Source: Buddleja alternifolia
Taxonomy: Eukaryota > Streptophyta > Magnoliopsida > Lamiales > Scrophulariaceae
Reading direction: 5' to 3'
NCBI GenBank assembly: GCA_019426215.1
Contig: CM033401.1
Coordinates: forward strand, 22,821,134 to 22,885,133
Length of the DNA stretch: 64,000 nt
In this document: positions 1 to 9,900 of the stretch, piece after piece
How positions within the stretch are numbered: position 1 is the first letter of the stretch
Layout of the letters: every line of letters begins with the position of its first letter
Translations under genes and position numbers: made by a program
The notes under the pieces: generated by a model
Databases searched by the model: none
What the model was told of the DNA's origin: nothing
What the model saw: only the letters and a program-made list of their open reading frames with translations

Positions 1-140
1 CTAAAATCATCCGACGTAGTTAATTATGATTAATAATAATAATATATTCATTTTCTATTCTACAAAATATATTTATTTTGTATTCTAACCCTAAACCCTA
101 AACACTAAATCCTAAACACTAAACCCTGAACTATAAACTC
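1..140. repeat. Direct-repeat copy A with degenerate telomere-like tract
   Basis: An AT-rich block containing a run of AATAATAATAATATATTC is followed from about position 84 by degenerate CCCTAAA units (CCCTAAA, CACTAAA, TCCTAAA). The same block, with the same telomere-like tail, recurs in direct orientation at 640-760. The units resemble the plant telomere heptamer but are interrupted and short, so this is an interstitial or subtelomere-like tract and not a chromosome end. Confidence 0.7.
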
Positions 141-239
141 TTAAGAATATATATGGTAAGGACCTATGAGCAAGAATAAATATTGTGTAATAGTGAAAAG
201 TGATGAAAAACAAAAAATAGGTAAAAAAAATTAAAAAAT

Positions 240-510
240 ATGGTTGGCACCATGGTGCCGAACAAATACCGGGACCTATATCGCGGTATCGGGCCATGGA
301 ATTGCACTCGGTACAATCGTGCGGTAAATTCCGCTCCATGGTGCCGAGAGCACTGAGTAAGATAGGGCACTCAGCACAATTGTGCCGAGAAATCGGCACC
401 ATGGTGCCCAGTGCATGGTGCCGAGTGTACTTGCATGGTGCGATACCGAGATATGTTACATGTACGCAATATGTGAATCAAACATAATATGAAATAAAAC
501 TTCATTTGCA
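240..510. repeat. Palindrome module A (GGCACCATGGTGCC and TATCGCGGTATCG types)
   Basis: The stretch holds perfect 14-bp palindromes GGCACCATGGTGCC at 246-259 and 395-408, a near copy around 335, and a TATATCGCGGTATCG stretch near 277. It ends in a tail starting TTACATGTACGCAATATGTG (about 454-510). The same ordered arrangement recurs in the same orientation at 4250-5130, ending in almost the same tail, so both are copies of one repeat family. No coding potential is convincing: the short ORFs here consist of the palindromes. Confidence 0.75.
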
Positions 511-639
511 ATTATTTTATATTGTGTATTTTGTATTTTTTATGTGATTATTCTTTCTTTAGAGATATTAGTAGCTCAACATTGTAATATATACATTAGT
601 AGTTACAGTTGTGATGAACTATAAATACTTAAGTAATGT

Positions 640-760
640 TTAATATAAAATCATTCGACATAGTTCATTATGATGAATAATAATAATATATTCATTTTCT
701 ATTCTAAACCATTAACCCTAATCCCTAAACGCTAATCCCTAAACTGTAAACCCTAAACCC
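640..760. repeat. Direct-repeat copy B with telomere-like tract
   Basis: This is a diverged second copy of the block at 1-140, offset by about 640 bp. It ends in CCCTAATCCCTAAACGCTAA-type units up to CCCTAAACCCTCC. Together with copy A it brackets palindrome module A. Confidence 0.7.
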
Positions 761-921
761 TCCTTGCATAGAAAAGCGTGGAGCGATTCGAAAACTACGA
801 TATCAATCTGGTGGAGAAAAAAAGAAAAGCCACAAAAAACGTGTGAAAGATCCATCAACCTTCTAAAGTAAGGGTAAAATGGTAAAATTAAGTTTTTGGT
901 CTTTTTTTTGGAGTTTTTCGA

Positions 922-1640
922 CTGAATCCGACAGCTATGCGCGTCTTCACGAGAAACTTCATAACTAATTGTAGAAAGCTCGGATTCATGAACAGTTTTC
1001 TTCCCATGAAACTAGACACATAGGGCTATCCACACATATATCGCACATAATCAAGAGATGTCTAGAACAAAGCAGTTTTGCATTCAAAGTTAGAGAAAAA
1101 TCTATCGCTGAATCCGACAGTTGTGCGCGTCTTCACGAGAAAATTCATAACTAATTGTAGAAAGCTCGGATTCACAAACCGTTTTATTCTCAGGAAAATA
1201 GACATATAGGGATATACACACATATATTGTACATAATCAAGATATGTCTAGAACAAAGCAGTTTTGCATTCAAAGTTAGAGAAAAATCTATCGCTGAATC
1301 CGACAGTTGTGCGCATCTTCACGAGAAAATTCATAACTAATTGTAGAAAGCTCGGATTCATGAACCATTTTCTTCCCATGAAACTAGACACATAGGGATA
1401 TCCAAAAATATATCACACATAATCAAGAGATGTCTAGAACAAAGCAGTTTTGCATTCAAAGTTAGAGAAAAATCTATAGCTGAATCCGACAGTTGTGCGC
1501 GTCTTCACGAGAAAATTCATAACTATTTGTAGAAAGCTCGGATTCATGAACCGTTTTATTCTCATGAAAATAGACACATAGAGCTATCCACACATATATT
1601 GAAACTAACCATGAGATGTCTAGAACAAATCAGTTTTGTT
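922..1640. repeat. 186-bp tandem repeat, about 3.9 copies
   Basis: The start CTGAATCCGACAG occurs at 922, 1108, 1294 and 1480, an exact period of 186 bp. Each unit carries the same order of landmarks (GCGCGTCTTCACGAGAAA, GTAGAAAGCTCGGATTCA, TCTAGAACAAAGCAGTTTTG). The last unit is incomplete and breaks off near 1640 next to another GGCACCATGGTGCC palindrome (1659-1672). Exact periodicity with substitutions only suggests a satellite-like array or the internal tandem region of a transposon. Confidence 0.9.
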
Positions 1641-3289
1641 CGGTAAGGCAGACTACTTGGCACCATGGTGCCAGGCAAACTGCCCCTGCATTGCAAAAAC
1701 ATTCCAAACTTTCAAAGTAGAGAAAAAAAAAGTCCCTCATTGCAAAGAAGACGTCCATCCCGCCCCATCCCGTCAATCCCGAGTAAGTTATTTCTAATCT
1801 TATCTAGTTTTAGTAGTTAAGTTTTGATGAAACGGGTTGAATTTATAACCAGAGTGAATTCGTTGTTAATAAGGTTTAAGGAGAGATTACATTCATGCAA
1901 TTTTACTGTGGAAAATTATGATTCTATTGTTTCTTTGTGTAACCTTGGTCTTAATTGTTGTTATTGATTAATTTAGTCAGAAAAATGAAATCTTTAGTTA
2001 GTTTTAGTAGTCAATTTTATGGGCAAAATTTATCATTATATTGTTTGTTTGCGACTTTGTGTAATCTTGACATTATGTGTTGTTTATTGACGAATTGTAT
2101 TGATAAAAATTTTACCTTAAAAAAATAATGGTTCTTATTGTTTGATTTTGTAGCATTGACATTATTTGATCCGTGTGTAATTTACTAGTTTATTCAAACT
2201 CTTGCCAATGCAATTTCTGAGTAAAAAAAAAGGGAATCTTCAGTTAGTTTTTGGTGGTAATTTTTTTTTGATGAAATGGGTTGAATCAATAACCAAAGTG
2301 AATCCTATGATAATAAGGTTTAAGAAAAAATTACGCAACCATTGTTTGTTTGTATAATCTTGGCATTATTTGTTGTTAATTGATTAATTGCATTGATAAA
2401 TTTTCACCATAAAAAATTATGGTTCTTATTGTTTGATTGAGCATTGACATGATTTGATCCTTATCCTATAGGGTTTAAGGGGAGATACCGCTGCCGCCTC
2501 ATTTTGCCCTCGTAATGTAAGAAACTTGTCTTATTAAATGCCTTTTTCTTATAATGATTGATACCATCTTTAGTATTAGTCCTTTCTTGTGTTTACCATC
2601 GAATTAATACAGGTAGTCAAATGTATTTTGATAAGTTAAGAATAGGGAATGGTTTCCGAATCTAAATGTTTCATATTTTTTTAGTTTCTTAAAGGGGATG
2701 TTTGTTGTCGTCTTGTGAAAGCCAGACCTTCTTTGATAAAAATCGACAATATGACTGAGGAAAATAGTATGATTCAGCTGTTGAATATCATCATACAGGA
2801 GAGTGACAATGAAGTGAAGCAACAACATGACTGTGATGACTTTGACGATTTCCATTGATCAAGCAATTCTGAAAGCGAGGATGAGGCATTTGGTGTGGAG
2901 TGTGATCGCATTTAATGAAAATGTTGTTTAAATTGTTAATTGTGTGTAATTTTCATAACCAGTAGAGACAATTTCATAGTTTGTGTAAAATGTTTAATGT
3001 TGTTTAAATTGTAAATTGTTTGTAATATTTGCTACTTGTAGAGACAATTTCCGGATTTGTGTGTAATATTTGCTTTTGTGCAATGTTATAATGCGTGTGT
3101 AATCTTTTGCGTTAATTGCAATAGTTCTAACAAAATGATGTAGAGTACATGTCATCCAACTTTACACTATATTCAAAATAGATGGTAATATTGTTTTGTA
3201 CGATCTAAAACATGTCATATATTCAACAACCTATGTACATGTCCACTCCAACTGAGATTCACACAAAAATACACTTCAATAATTCAACT
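1641..3289. other. Non-coding repeat DNA with an internal direct duplication
   Basis: Two diverged direct copies of a block with landmarks GATGAAACGGGTTGAAT, AACCAGAGTGAAT and AATAAGGTTTAAGGAGAGATTAC lie at about 1820-1960 and 2268-2400. A 35-codon open frame at 2751-2858 (plus) ends in an acidic tail but matches nothing recognised. No gene is supported. Confidence 0.5.
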
Positions 3290-3639
3290 AGGCAAACATT
3301 ATTATGAATTGGAATTGGAAACCGCGGCCTAATCTATTCTTCTTCAGTAGGTCTATATAAGTGAGCTGGTTCATATCAACTGTTTGATCGGTCTTATTTC
3401 GATCGAATGCCCCGATCCGCTCGGTGATGCATGTAATGAGATCACCCATCAATAGTTGGCCCTTTTCGCGCATTTTTCGATTTGAAAACAATACAGAATC
3501 CCGCGGTACGAGCCCTTTTTGCCCCATATTTCAGAAGACAAAAGTGGTTCAATACTGGGATGATACGAAGCAAAAATGATACCTGCATCATCATATACAA
3601 AATGTATTTTAGAAAATCCAGAAAATAACAAGAAAACAG

Positions 3640-4160
3640 TTGGAACATCTCTATCAGGCATTTCGTCGAACACCTTGCCTTCATTATGTAGGCATCTCCA
3701 TTCTAGTAATAAATTAACACACAAGCATGCCCAATAATCAATTTGCCATTCCAAATCAAAAAACTCCCACATCTAATCACAACGAAACAACAAAATCTCC
3801 ATCAGGCATTTCGTCGAACACCTTGTATTCATTATGTAGGCATGTATATTCTAGCAATTAATTAATACACAAGCATGCCCAATAATCAATTTGCAATTCT
3901 AAAATAGAAAACCCCAATGATAATCACAACAAAAAACAACAACAACACGTATTATGCAAAATTCATGCGTTACAAAAGGCCAAACAAAACAATTGAATAC
4001 CTTGTTTACACCTTGCGTTGATGGAAGAGTGAGTTGATGGAGGCGTGCGTTGATTGAAGGTGAGATGATAGAGGGAGCGTGCTTTGATGGAAGACTGAGT
4101 TGATGGAAGGAACAATAGAAGCATGCCCAATTATCACTTTGCAATTCTATATCAAATACA
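3640..4160. repeat. Imperfect duplication around AGGCATTTCGTCGAACACCTT
   Basis: The block running from AGGCATTTCGTCGAACACCTT to AAGCATGCCCAATAATCAAT appears at about 3655-3755 and again at about 3806-3905. A third partial copy of its end (GCATGCCCAATTATCACTTTGC) lies at 4121-4142. Between copies 2 and 3 is a degenerate TTGATGGAAG-type short repeat (about 4018-4110). Minus-strand open frames of 80-107 codons across it are repeat-derived and not recognised. Confidence 0.6.
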
Positions 4161-4249
4161 CCAAATGGCGTTTCAATTTTCCCTGTGTTCCGTTGTCATG
4201 GCGTGGGGTTTGGTTTGAATCGGGTTGTTGTGTTGTGTGGCACCGTGGG

Positions 4250-5130
4250 AGTCGAACACCAGCACCATGGTGCCTTTTTTATAATGTTATTTTTGCTTTT
4301 GGTAAATACTGTAATATAGGACCCCAGTATCTTCGTATTAAATAATTGGATGCGAAAATACAGGGGCTATTATCGCGGTATCGAAAAATGGCGATACTAC
4401 TATATTGAGCCCCTGTATCGCCGTATTATGCAAACTTCCAAGCTATTGGGGTCCATGGACCGATACCCAGATACTTGAACAGGTATTGGTGTATTTTGCA
4501 CCTAAATACTACAATACGGGGGTCCCATATCGCAGTATTCGGAAATATGGCACACTAATCTCGTCAATATAGCAATACGGACCCATGTATCAGAGTATCG
4601 TACACGCGATACTGGAATATAAGCCCCTGTATTACAGTACGCCACATCCGATACTGCGATACAGGACCCTGTATCGCAGTATCGACAATTTTTGGAGTCC
4701 AATGTAACTTTAATGGCCGATACCGCGATACTGGGGTCCTATATCGCGGTATCATAGCGATACCATGATACCGGGACCGGTATCGCAGTATCGGATGTGG
4801 CTTATGGATTCTCGGCACCGGGGTGCCGAATTTCGGCACCATGGTGTCGAGTGCACTTTCTAAGGCAATGCACTGCCAGTGCCTAAGGCAGGCAGTGCAC
4901 CTGGCACCATGGTGCCGAAATTCGGCACCATAGTGCCGATTGCACTGCTTATGCACTGCACTCGGCACCGTGGTGCAAGAAACTGGGCACCATGGTGCCC
5001 AGTGCACTGCTTATATACATGCATGGCAAAAGTTCCCGCACAATCCTACTACAACTTATACTTTATTGAGGAAAATATTACATGTACACAATATGTGAAT
5101 CAAACATAATATGGAATAAAACTTCATTTA
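4250..5130. repeat. Palindrome module B (dense hairpin-forming array)
   Basis: From about 4300 to 4800 the sequence is built of short units such as TATCGCGGTATCG, CGATACTG and GGGGTCC in both orientations, giving many overlapping inverted repeats. From 4814 to 4999 follow GGCACC/GGTGCC palindromes: 4814-4827, 4835-4848 (one mismatch), 4903-4916, 4924-4937, about 4963 and 4986-4999. The tail TTACATGTACACAATATGTG (about 5077 onward) matches the tail of module A. This is a second, longer copy of that family and lies immediately downstream (minus strand) of the Ulp1-like pseudogene. Confidence 0.75.
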
Positions 5131-5184
5131 CAATAATGGTATAAATATTTTACAAGATAATACAAATACATAAAAGTATGTTCC

Positions 5185-5910
5185 TCAAACTATGGAATTG
5201 GTCAAAAGTTGCAAGGCTATTTTCTGTCTAAAATATGGAATGTGGATATGACTAAATTTTTTCAAAGATCTATACTTTTCCCTCGTACAAAAGAAGTCCA
5301 CGTATTTGAGCATGGACACACCACAGTCGTACTCTTCTTCCTGTAGCGGGATGTTACTGACAATGTTGTACGCCCAACCACTCGCATCAAAATCTTCTAC
5401 ACATTTGTGCTTCACGTATTGGAATACGTAATCTTTTAACGAGTTAAAAACTCCATTATCACCCCGATTAGGACCGAATGAATCAAGATACTCCATTTTT
5501 TTTCCTTCGGGTTGATAATTGCTAAAGTCTAATGCAAATTATCATTGATTGGCACAAAGATTTTATCACACTCAAGAAGACTATAATCAACTGTCGACGT
5601 TCTAGCATCAGTCATAACTTTCACCGACTGAAAACCTCTACTTTTATATACTTCATAAAAGTAAGAACCAAAATAATGGCATTTCAAGTACTTCATTGGC
5701 TCCCTCAACTCTCTCTTTTTGAATAACAACATGTAGAAATTACATACTTCATCATCAAGCCATCCCCGCGGTTTCAACTGTTTTAAACTCCTTGTACAAA
5801 AGCATTACAAATAAATGGAAGAACTTTTTTTTACTTACAGGGGGTGTCGATGAGGTAGAAGGCTCGTTCTTAGTCAAAGATATACGTTCATCACCACGGG
5901 GAGCATTCAT
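5185..5910 (-). pseudogene. Ulp1-like (peptidase C48) SUMO-protease pseudogene, transposon-type
   Basis: C48 proteases cleave SUMO precursors or conjugates with a His-Asp-Cys triad. On the minus strand, 5779-5529 carries the entry motif WLDDEVCNFYM and ends at CDKIFVPINDNLH. The next codon is TAG where the family has Trp after the catalytic His. The same frame stays open from there to 5185, with LDSFGPNRGD (candidate catalytic Asp) and QEEEYDCGVSMLKY (oxyanion Gln and catalytic Cys). A single nonsense change therefore splits a domain of about 200 residues. An upstream exon is plausible: ATG at 5910, donor GTAAGT near 5838, acceptor ACAAG just before 5790. Stand-alone Ulp1 ORFs of this kind are typical of plant Mutator-like (Kaonashi-type) and some CACTA elements. 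The palindrome-rich repeat next to it fits a transposon origin, but no transposase is visible. Confidence 0.8.
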
Positions 5911-5919
5911 TACTCTGCA

Positions 5920-6927
5920 AATGCATAACATGAACGCAATCCTTAAAATTACATAAACCCTAATATCAAAATGTGCTTAAAAATTAAAATTAACTTGGAC
6001 AAATTAACACAACAAATCATTTATTCATTCATTCATTGATCAAGGTTTTTCAAAATTTTACAACAAAAATATGCTCCAAAAATTAAAAAATACATTGGGG
6101 AATTTGAGAATTTTACAAAAAATCACAAAAATTTGAAAAAAATCACATTTTCTACAAGTACATTGGCTCGGGTTGCTTTAATACCTTTAACTTATCTTCT
6201 TCTTCTTCTTCAATGGCAGAGTCGCGGAAGCACCGGCGCGAATGGAACAGGTGGCGCGAATTGAAGCAGACGACAAGTCTCAGGCGGCATCCGACGATCT
6301 TCTTTCTCCGGCGATGGACTCTTCTCTTGTTTTTCCGGTGGAATCACGATATTTGTCTTCTCCTTCTTTCTCTTTTTTCTTTCAGTAGCAGGGGCGGATG
6401 TTTGAACCAGGGAAGGGATATGGATCGATCGGTATCAGGGTATTATGAGGGAGAAGGGTGTTTATGTAATTACAGGAGTGATGCATTAAAAAAAAAAAAA
6501 ATTCCCAGAAGAATTGCGTTTTGCAAACATGCTTCTTTAAGTGGGGGAGTTTTTTTGAGGACTTTTTTGTCATTTTACAATGAAAAAATAGATAATTTTT
6601 ATGGAGGCCCAAAAACTTCCATCTCTTGCAAATGAAGCCCATTTTTGCAAACGTCCCGAAAAATACCCATTTAGCATTGATGGGTTTTCAGCCCCATGCG
6701 TATACTAGTATTATGAATCGTATACAATCCGTTCATCCGAAGCAAACGAGCCTAAAGAATGGGGTGGATGAAACTCACCTAAAGAGGTGAGTTGAAATAG
6801 GCTTCATACGCGGGTTACAAGACCACCAGTCAACCAAACGAGGCCGGCCCCCAAGGCATGGAATTAATTATCCTAAATAATTAGCAACTTCCCGACGACA
6901 GCCCCATGAATTAGACAGACGATAGAT
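5920..6927. other. Intergenic region upstream of the OB-fold gene
   Basis: AT-rich DNA up to about 6180 is followed by a more GC-rich patch (6190-6400). On the minus strand that patch reads as a Lys/Glu/Pro-rich open stretch of about 55 codons with no recognised domain. It could be an N-terminal exon associated with the Ulp1-type element or chance. From about 6690 to 6927 lies the presumed promoter and 5' leader of the downstream gene. No TATA box can be assigned with confidence. Confidence 0.4.
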
Positions 6928-9900
6928 ATGGAAAGCTTCCCTCCTCCTCCTTCGTCGTCTTCTTCTTCTTCTTCAGAGCTGTTGCGAGCTCTCATCTCCA
7001 GAGGTTGGTGTTTCCGAGACACTGATCGAATCCAACGGCTCATCTCCACTGCTCAATCTGCTGCCACCGTTGATTCAATCGAATCAGAGCTTCTCCTCAA
7101 CATGGATTTGCGGTCAATTGGTGGGAAATGCTTGCCGGAACCTTCTCTTCTATGTAAAACCTCTCTTCTCCAAGCCCCCAAAATCCTTCAGGTATGTACC
7201 CAAAATCTTTGTTCCATTTTGAATACAAATACAAGATTCTTCTGTTAACATCATTTCTTCAGCAGAAAAATTCCCTTTTTTACTAATTCTGATGTTAACA
7301 TACATTAGCATTTTATTTGAATTTTTGCATCATAATTACTAGAATTTATGGATTTTAGTACTATTTGAAGAGTAGCCAAGTTGTACTCCTTAAATAAAGT
7401 CTGTTTCAGACAACATATGAATTAGAAAACCAATTTTCCGCCATCAAGATTGAAATTGCTTATGGATTTTATCGACTACATTGTGTGTCCTGAACAGGTT
7501 TGTTCATGTAGAGATATATCTCGGAGTTGTATAACTGATGCTTCAGGAACTCCGGGCAACCAACGGCTATTACGATTGAAGCTCACTGATGGACATTCTG
7601 AAATAACTGCCATAGAGTACTCTCACATGCCATCAATTCCCGAAGACCTTGTCCCTGGGACTAAGGTGTTCCAATCTTTTGAACTTTCTGAGAAGATAAT
7701 CCTGAGTCATAAATCATGTTTACTAATATTAAATTCATCAAAATAGCTTATTGGATACAATAGCTCTTCTACCTGTCAGAAAATTTAGCTTATAAAACGT
7801 CAAAACAGGTTCTTTGTGTTAGATGGTGTATATTAACTTTGTACTTCATCAGAAGGTTGCATGTGCACTGTAATGCGGATGATGTATAAAACAACTAGAA
7901 ATATCATGACTTTGGAGAGTGTAAGGAAATTGTATATAATTTCAACAGTATGTGCTAAACAACCTTCTCAATGGATTTTCCAGTGAACATAAACAATGAC
8001 ATGATTATTTCATGTAAAATGATTTCATATGTTGAATCAAATGTTATTTACCAATTCGGTCGATGGGGGAGGGGGAGGGGGAGGGGGAGGGTGTGAATGC
8101 AGGTAAGATGGTTCTATAGCTTTGAGCCTCTATTGTGCTGGTATCTTGAAGTTGCCATATATATGCTATATGTCTTCACCTGGTGAGCAGTCTCAGATTT
8201 TCATTCACAGACTCAGCAATTTCCCATTAGATTACTAAAAGCTGAGTGAATAGGTAACCTAAAAGCCTCTAATTTGTGAAACAAAAGCCATTTTTGATTC
8301 ATAAACTATTCAAATTATTAATATTTGTCTCTTAAAATGATTGATAGAGAGAACTACTTGTTCTTGTCTCAAGTTTCATCACACTGCTATCTAACACATT
8401 TTAGAGCTCAAACAGAAATCCTTTTGTAAGTCAACTGTAGAAATGCCTTATCAAGGACCATTTCAGGAATGGACTTAAGGCAGTTAACTGGAAATTAAGG
8501 CGTGGTCTTGGGTGCCAGTGAAATTTGATTTTTCACCAACTGTTCAGTAAATAAATTGCTGGCATTTGCATTAGTTAGGAAAATAGCTGTTCTGACCATT
8601 GAATATGATGGACTAACACCGACTTACAACTAATGGATGACGAATAACAGCATTCTTAAATACTGTGACCGATAACCAAAACTGTTACAGCCTGTACAGT
8701 TCTCTTGGTTTGAAATGCAATTTTACCTAAGGATAAATCTTTATCACATCCATTCTATATGGCTATTCTATACATCAGTGACTCTGCACCTGTGCTAATA
8801 TTTAGAGTTGATTGAACTGCAGTTATAGCTTCTAAACATATTTTTTTAGTCATTTATGAGTCTGCCATGTGGAAGTACATGGGAACATATGTTTGAAGAA
8901 CAATGTGAGTGTGTATATACATATATATTGTCATATATATTGTAGATGATTTTCATTCTAGTTTTCCATGCCCAAGTTTGGTCATTAGTAATGTCTTGAT
9001 TGTCACTCATAAGTCAGTGAAATATCAGTATTTGTGTAATTATGTTGTTTGTATATTTGAATTTACAGGTACTACTGCAGAATAAGGCGGATGTATGTAG
9101 TGGTATTTTGTGTTTGAAAAATAACATAATCACCATTTTAGGGGGTGTTGTTCAGTCACTCTATGAAGAATGGCAAATGAAGCGCAAGTATTTGGATGTC
9201 TCCCGCCATGCCTCAAGGCTCTCAAATGAAAATGCTTCAGATTGTCCTCCACCATTTGAAAAGCTCAAGATTCAGGCAGCTGCACGAGGAACTGCTTCTA
9301 TTTTATATACTTCTGCAACTAAAGGCAATATTCCTTCATCAGATACTACAGGTACCTTATCAACTGGCATTTACATTTTCATCTCAAAGATGTTTTTCTG
9401 TCAAACAAAACATAGAAATGCCTTTAGAATTAAAACAATTTACCGTGCTAGAGTTGTTTTCTTGGTTTTCTCATTGAATCTGAATATATTATTTCATATA
9501 TTAGATTGCTATTTCTAAGTACACAAGCTATTCCATTGTAAATGTGTTTGTTCAAACCTGTAACAATTTTCTGGATCAAAGGCTTTTCTGCAACGTCTTC
9601 AAATGACTGTGGACAGAGTCTTGCTGGAAAAGGTGAAAGCTCCAATATGGGTCTGACTACAGGGCTCCAGAACAATAATGCTATCATGAGTAATGTTACT
9701 GGTGATGTGAAGCTGCTACACAACGTGGGTCAGAATCAGGAGAAGCCAACAAGCTCCTCAACAAGACCAAAAGGTATGGCTTCAATTGAGCTATGCTGTA
9801 AAGTATATTCTTCAATTTTCATAATCAATGGAACTCGTTTCTTAAACTTAGTGAAAATGACAAACATACTATTACATGCTCAAGAGACATGATAATCAGA

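Noticed and set aside
1..140. A true chromosome end
   Set aside because: The CCCTAAA units are few, degenerate and repeated again 640 bp further in.
3449..3772. Minus-strand frame with a phrase like a PPR motif (KVFDEMPDRDVP)
   Set aside because: Only one such phrase, no 35-residue repeat, and the same DNA recurs as a duplicated non-coding repeat at 3806-3905.
6213..6635. 140-codon plus-strand frame
   Set aside because: Composition driven by TTC/CGG runs and poly-A, no domain, overlapping a Lys-rich open frame on the other strand.
9448..9723. Minus-strand frame within the OB-fold gene
   Set aside because: It overlaps exon 4, whose splice sites and frame are consistent on the plus strand.
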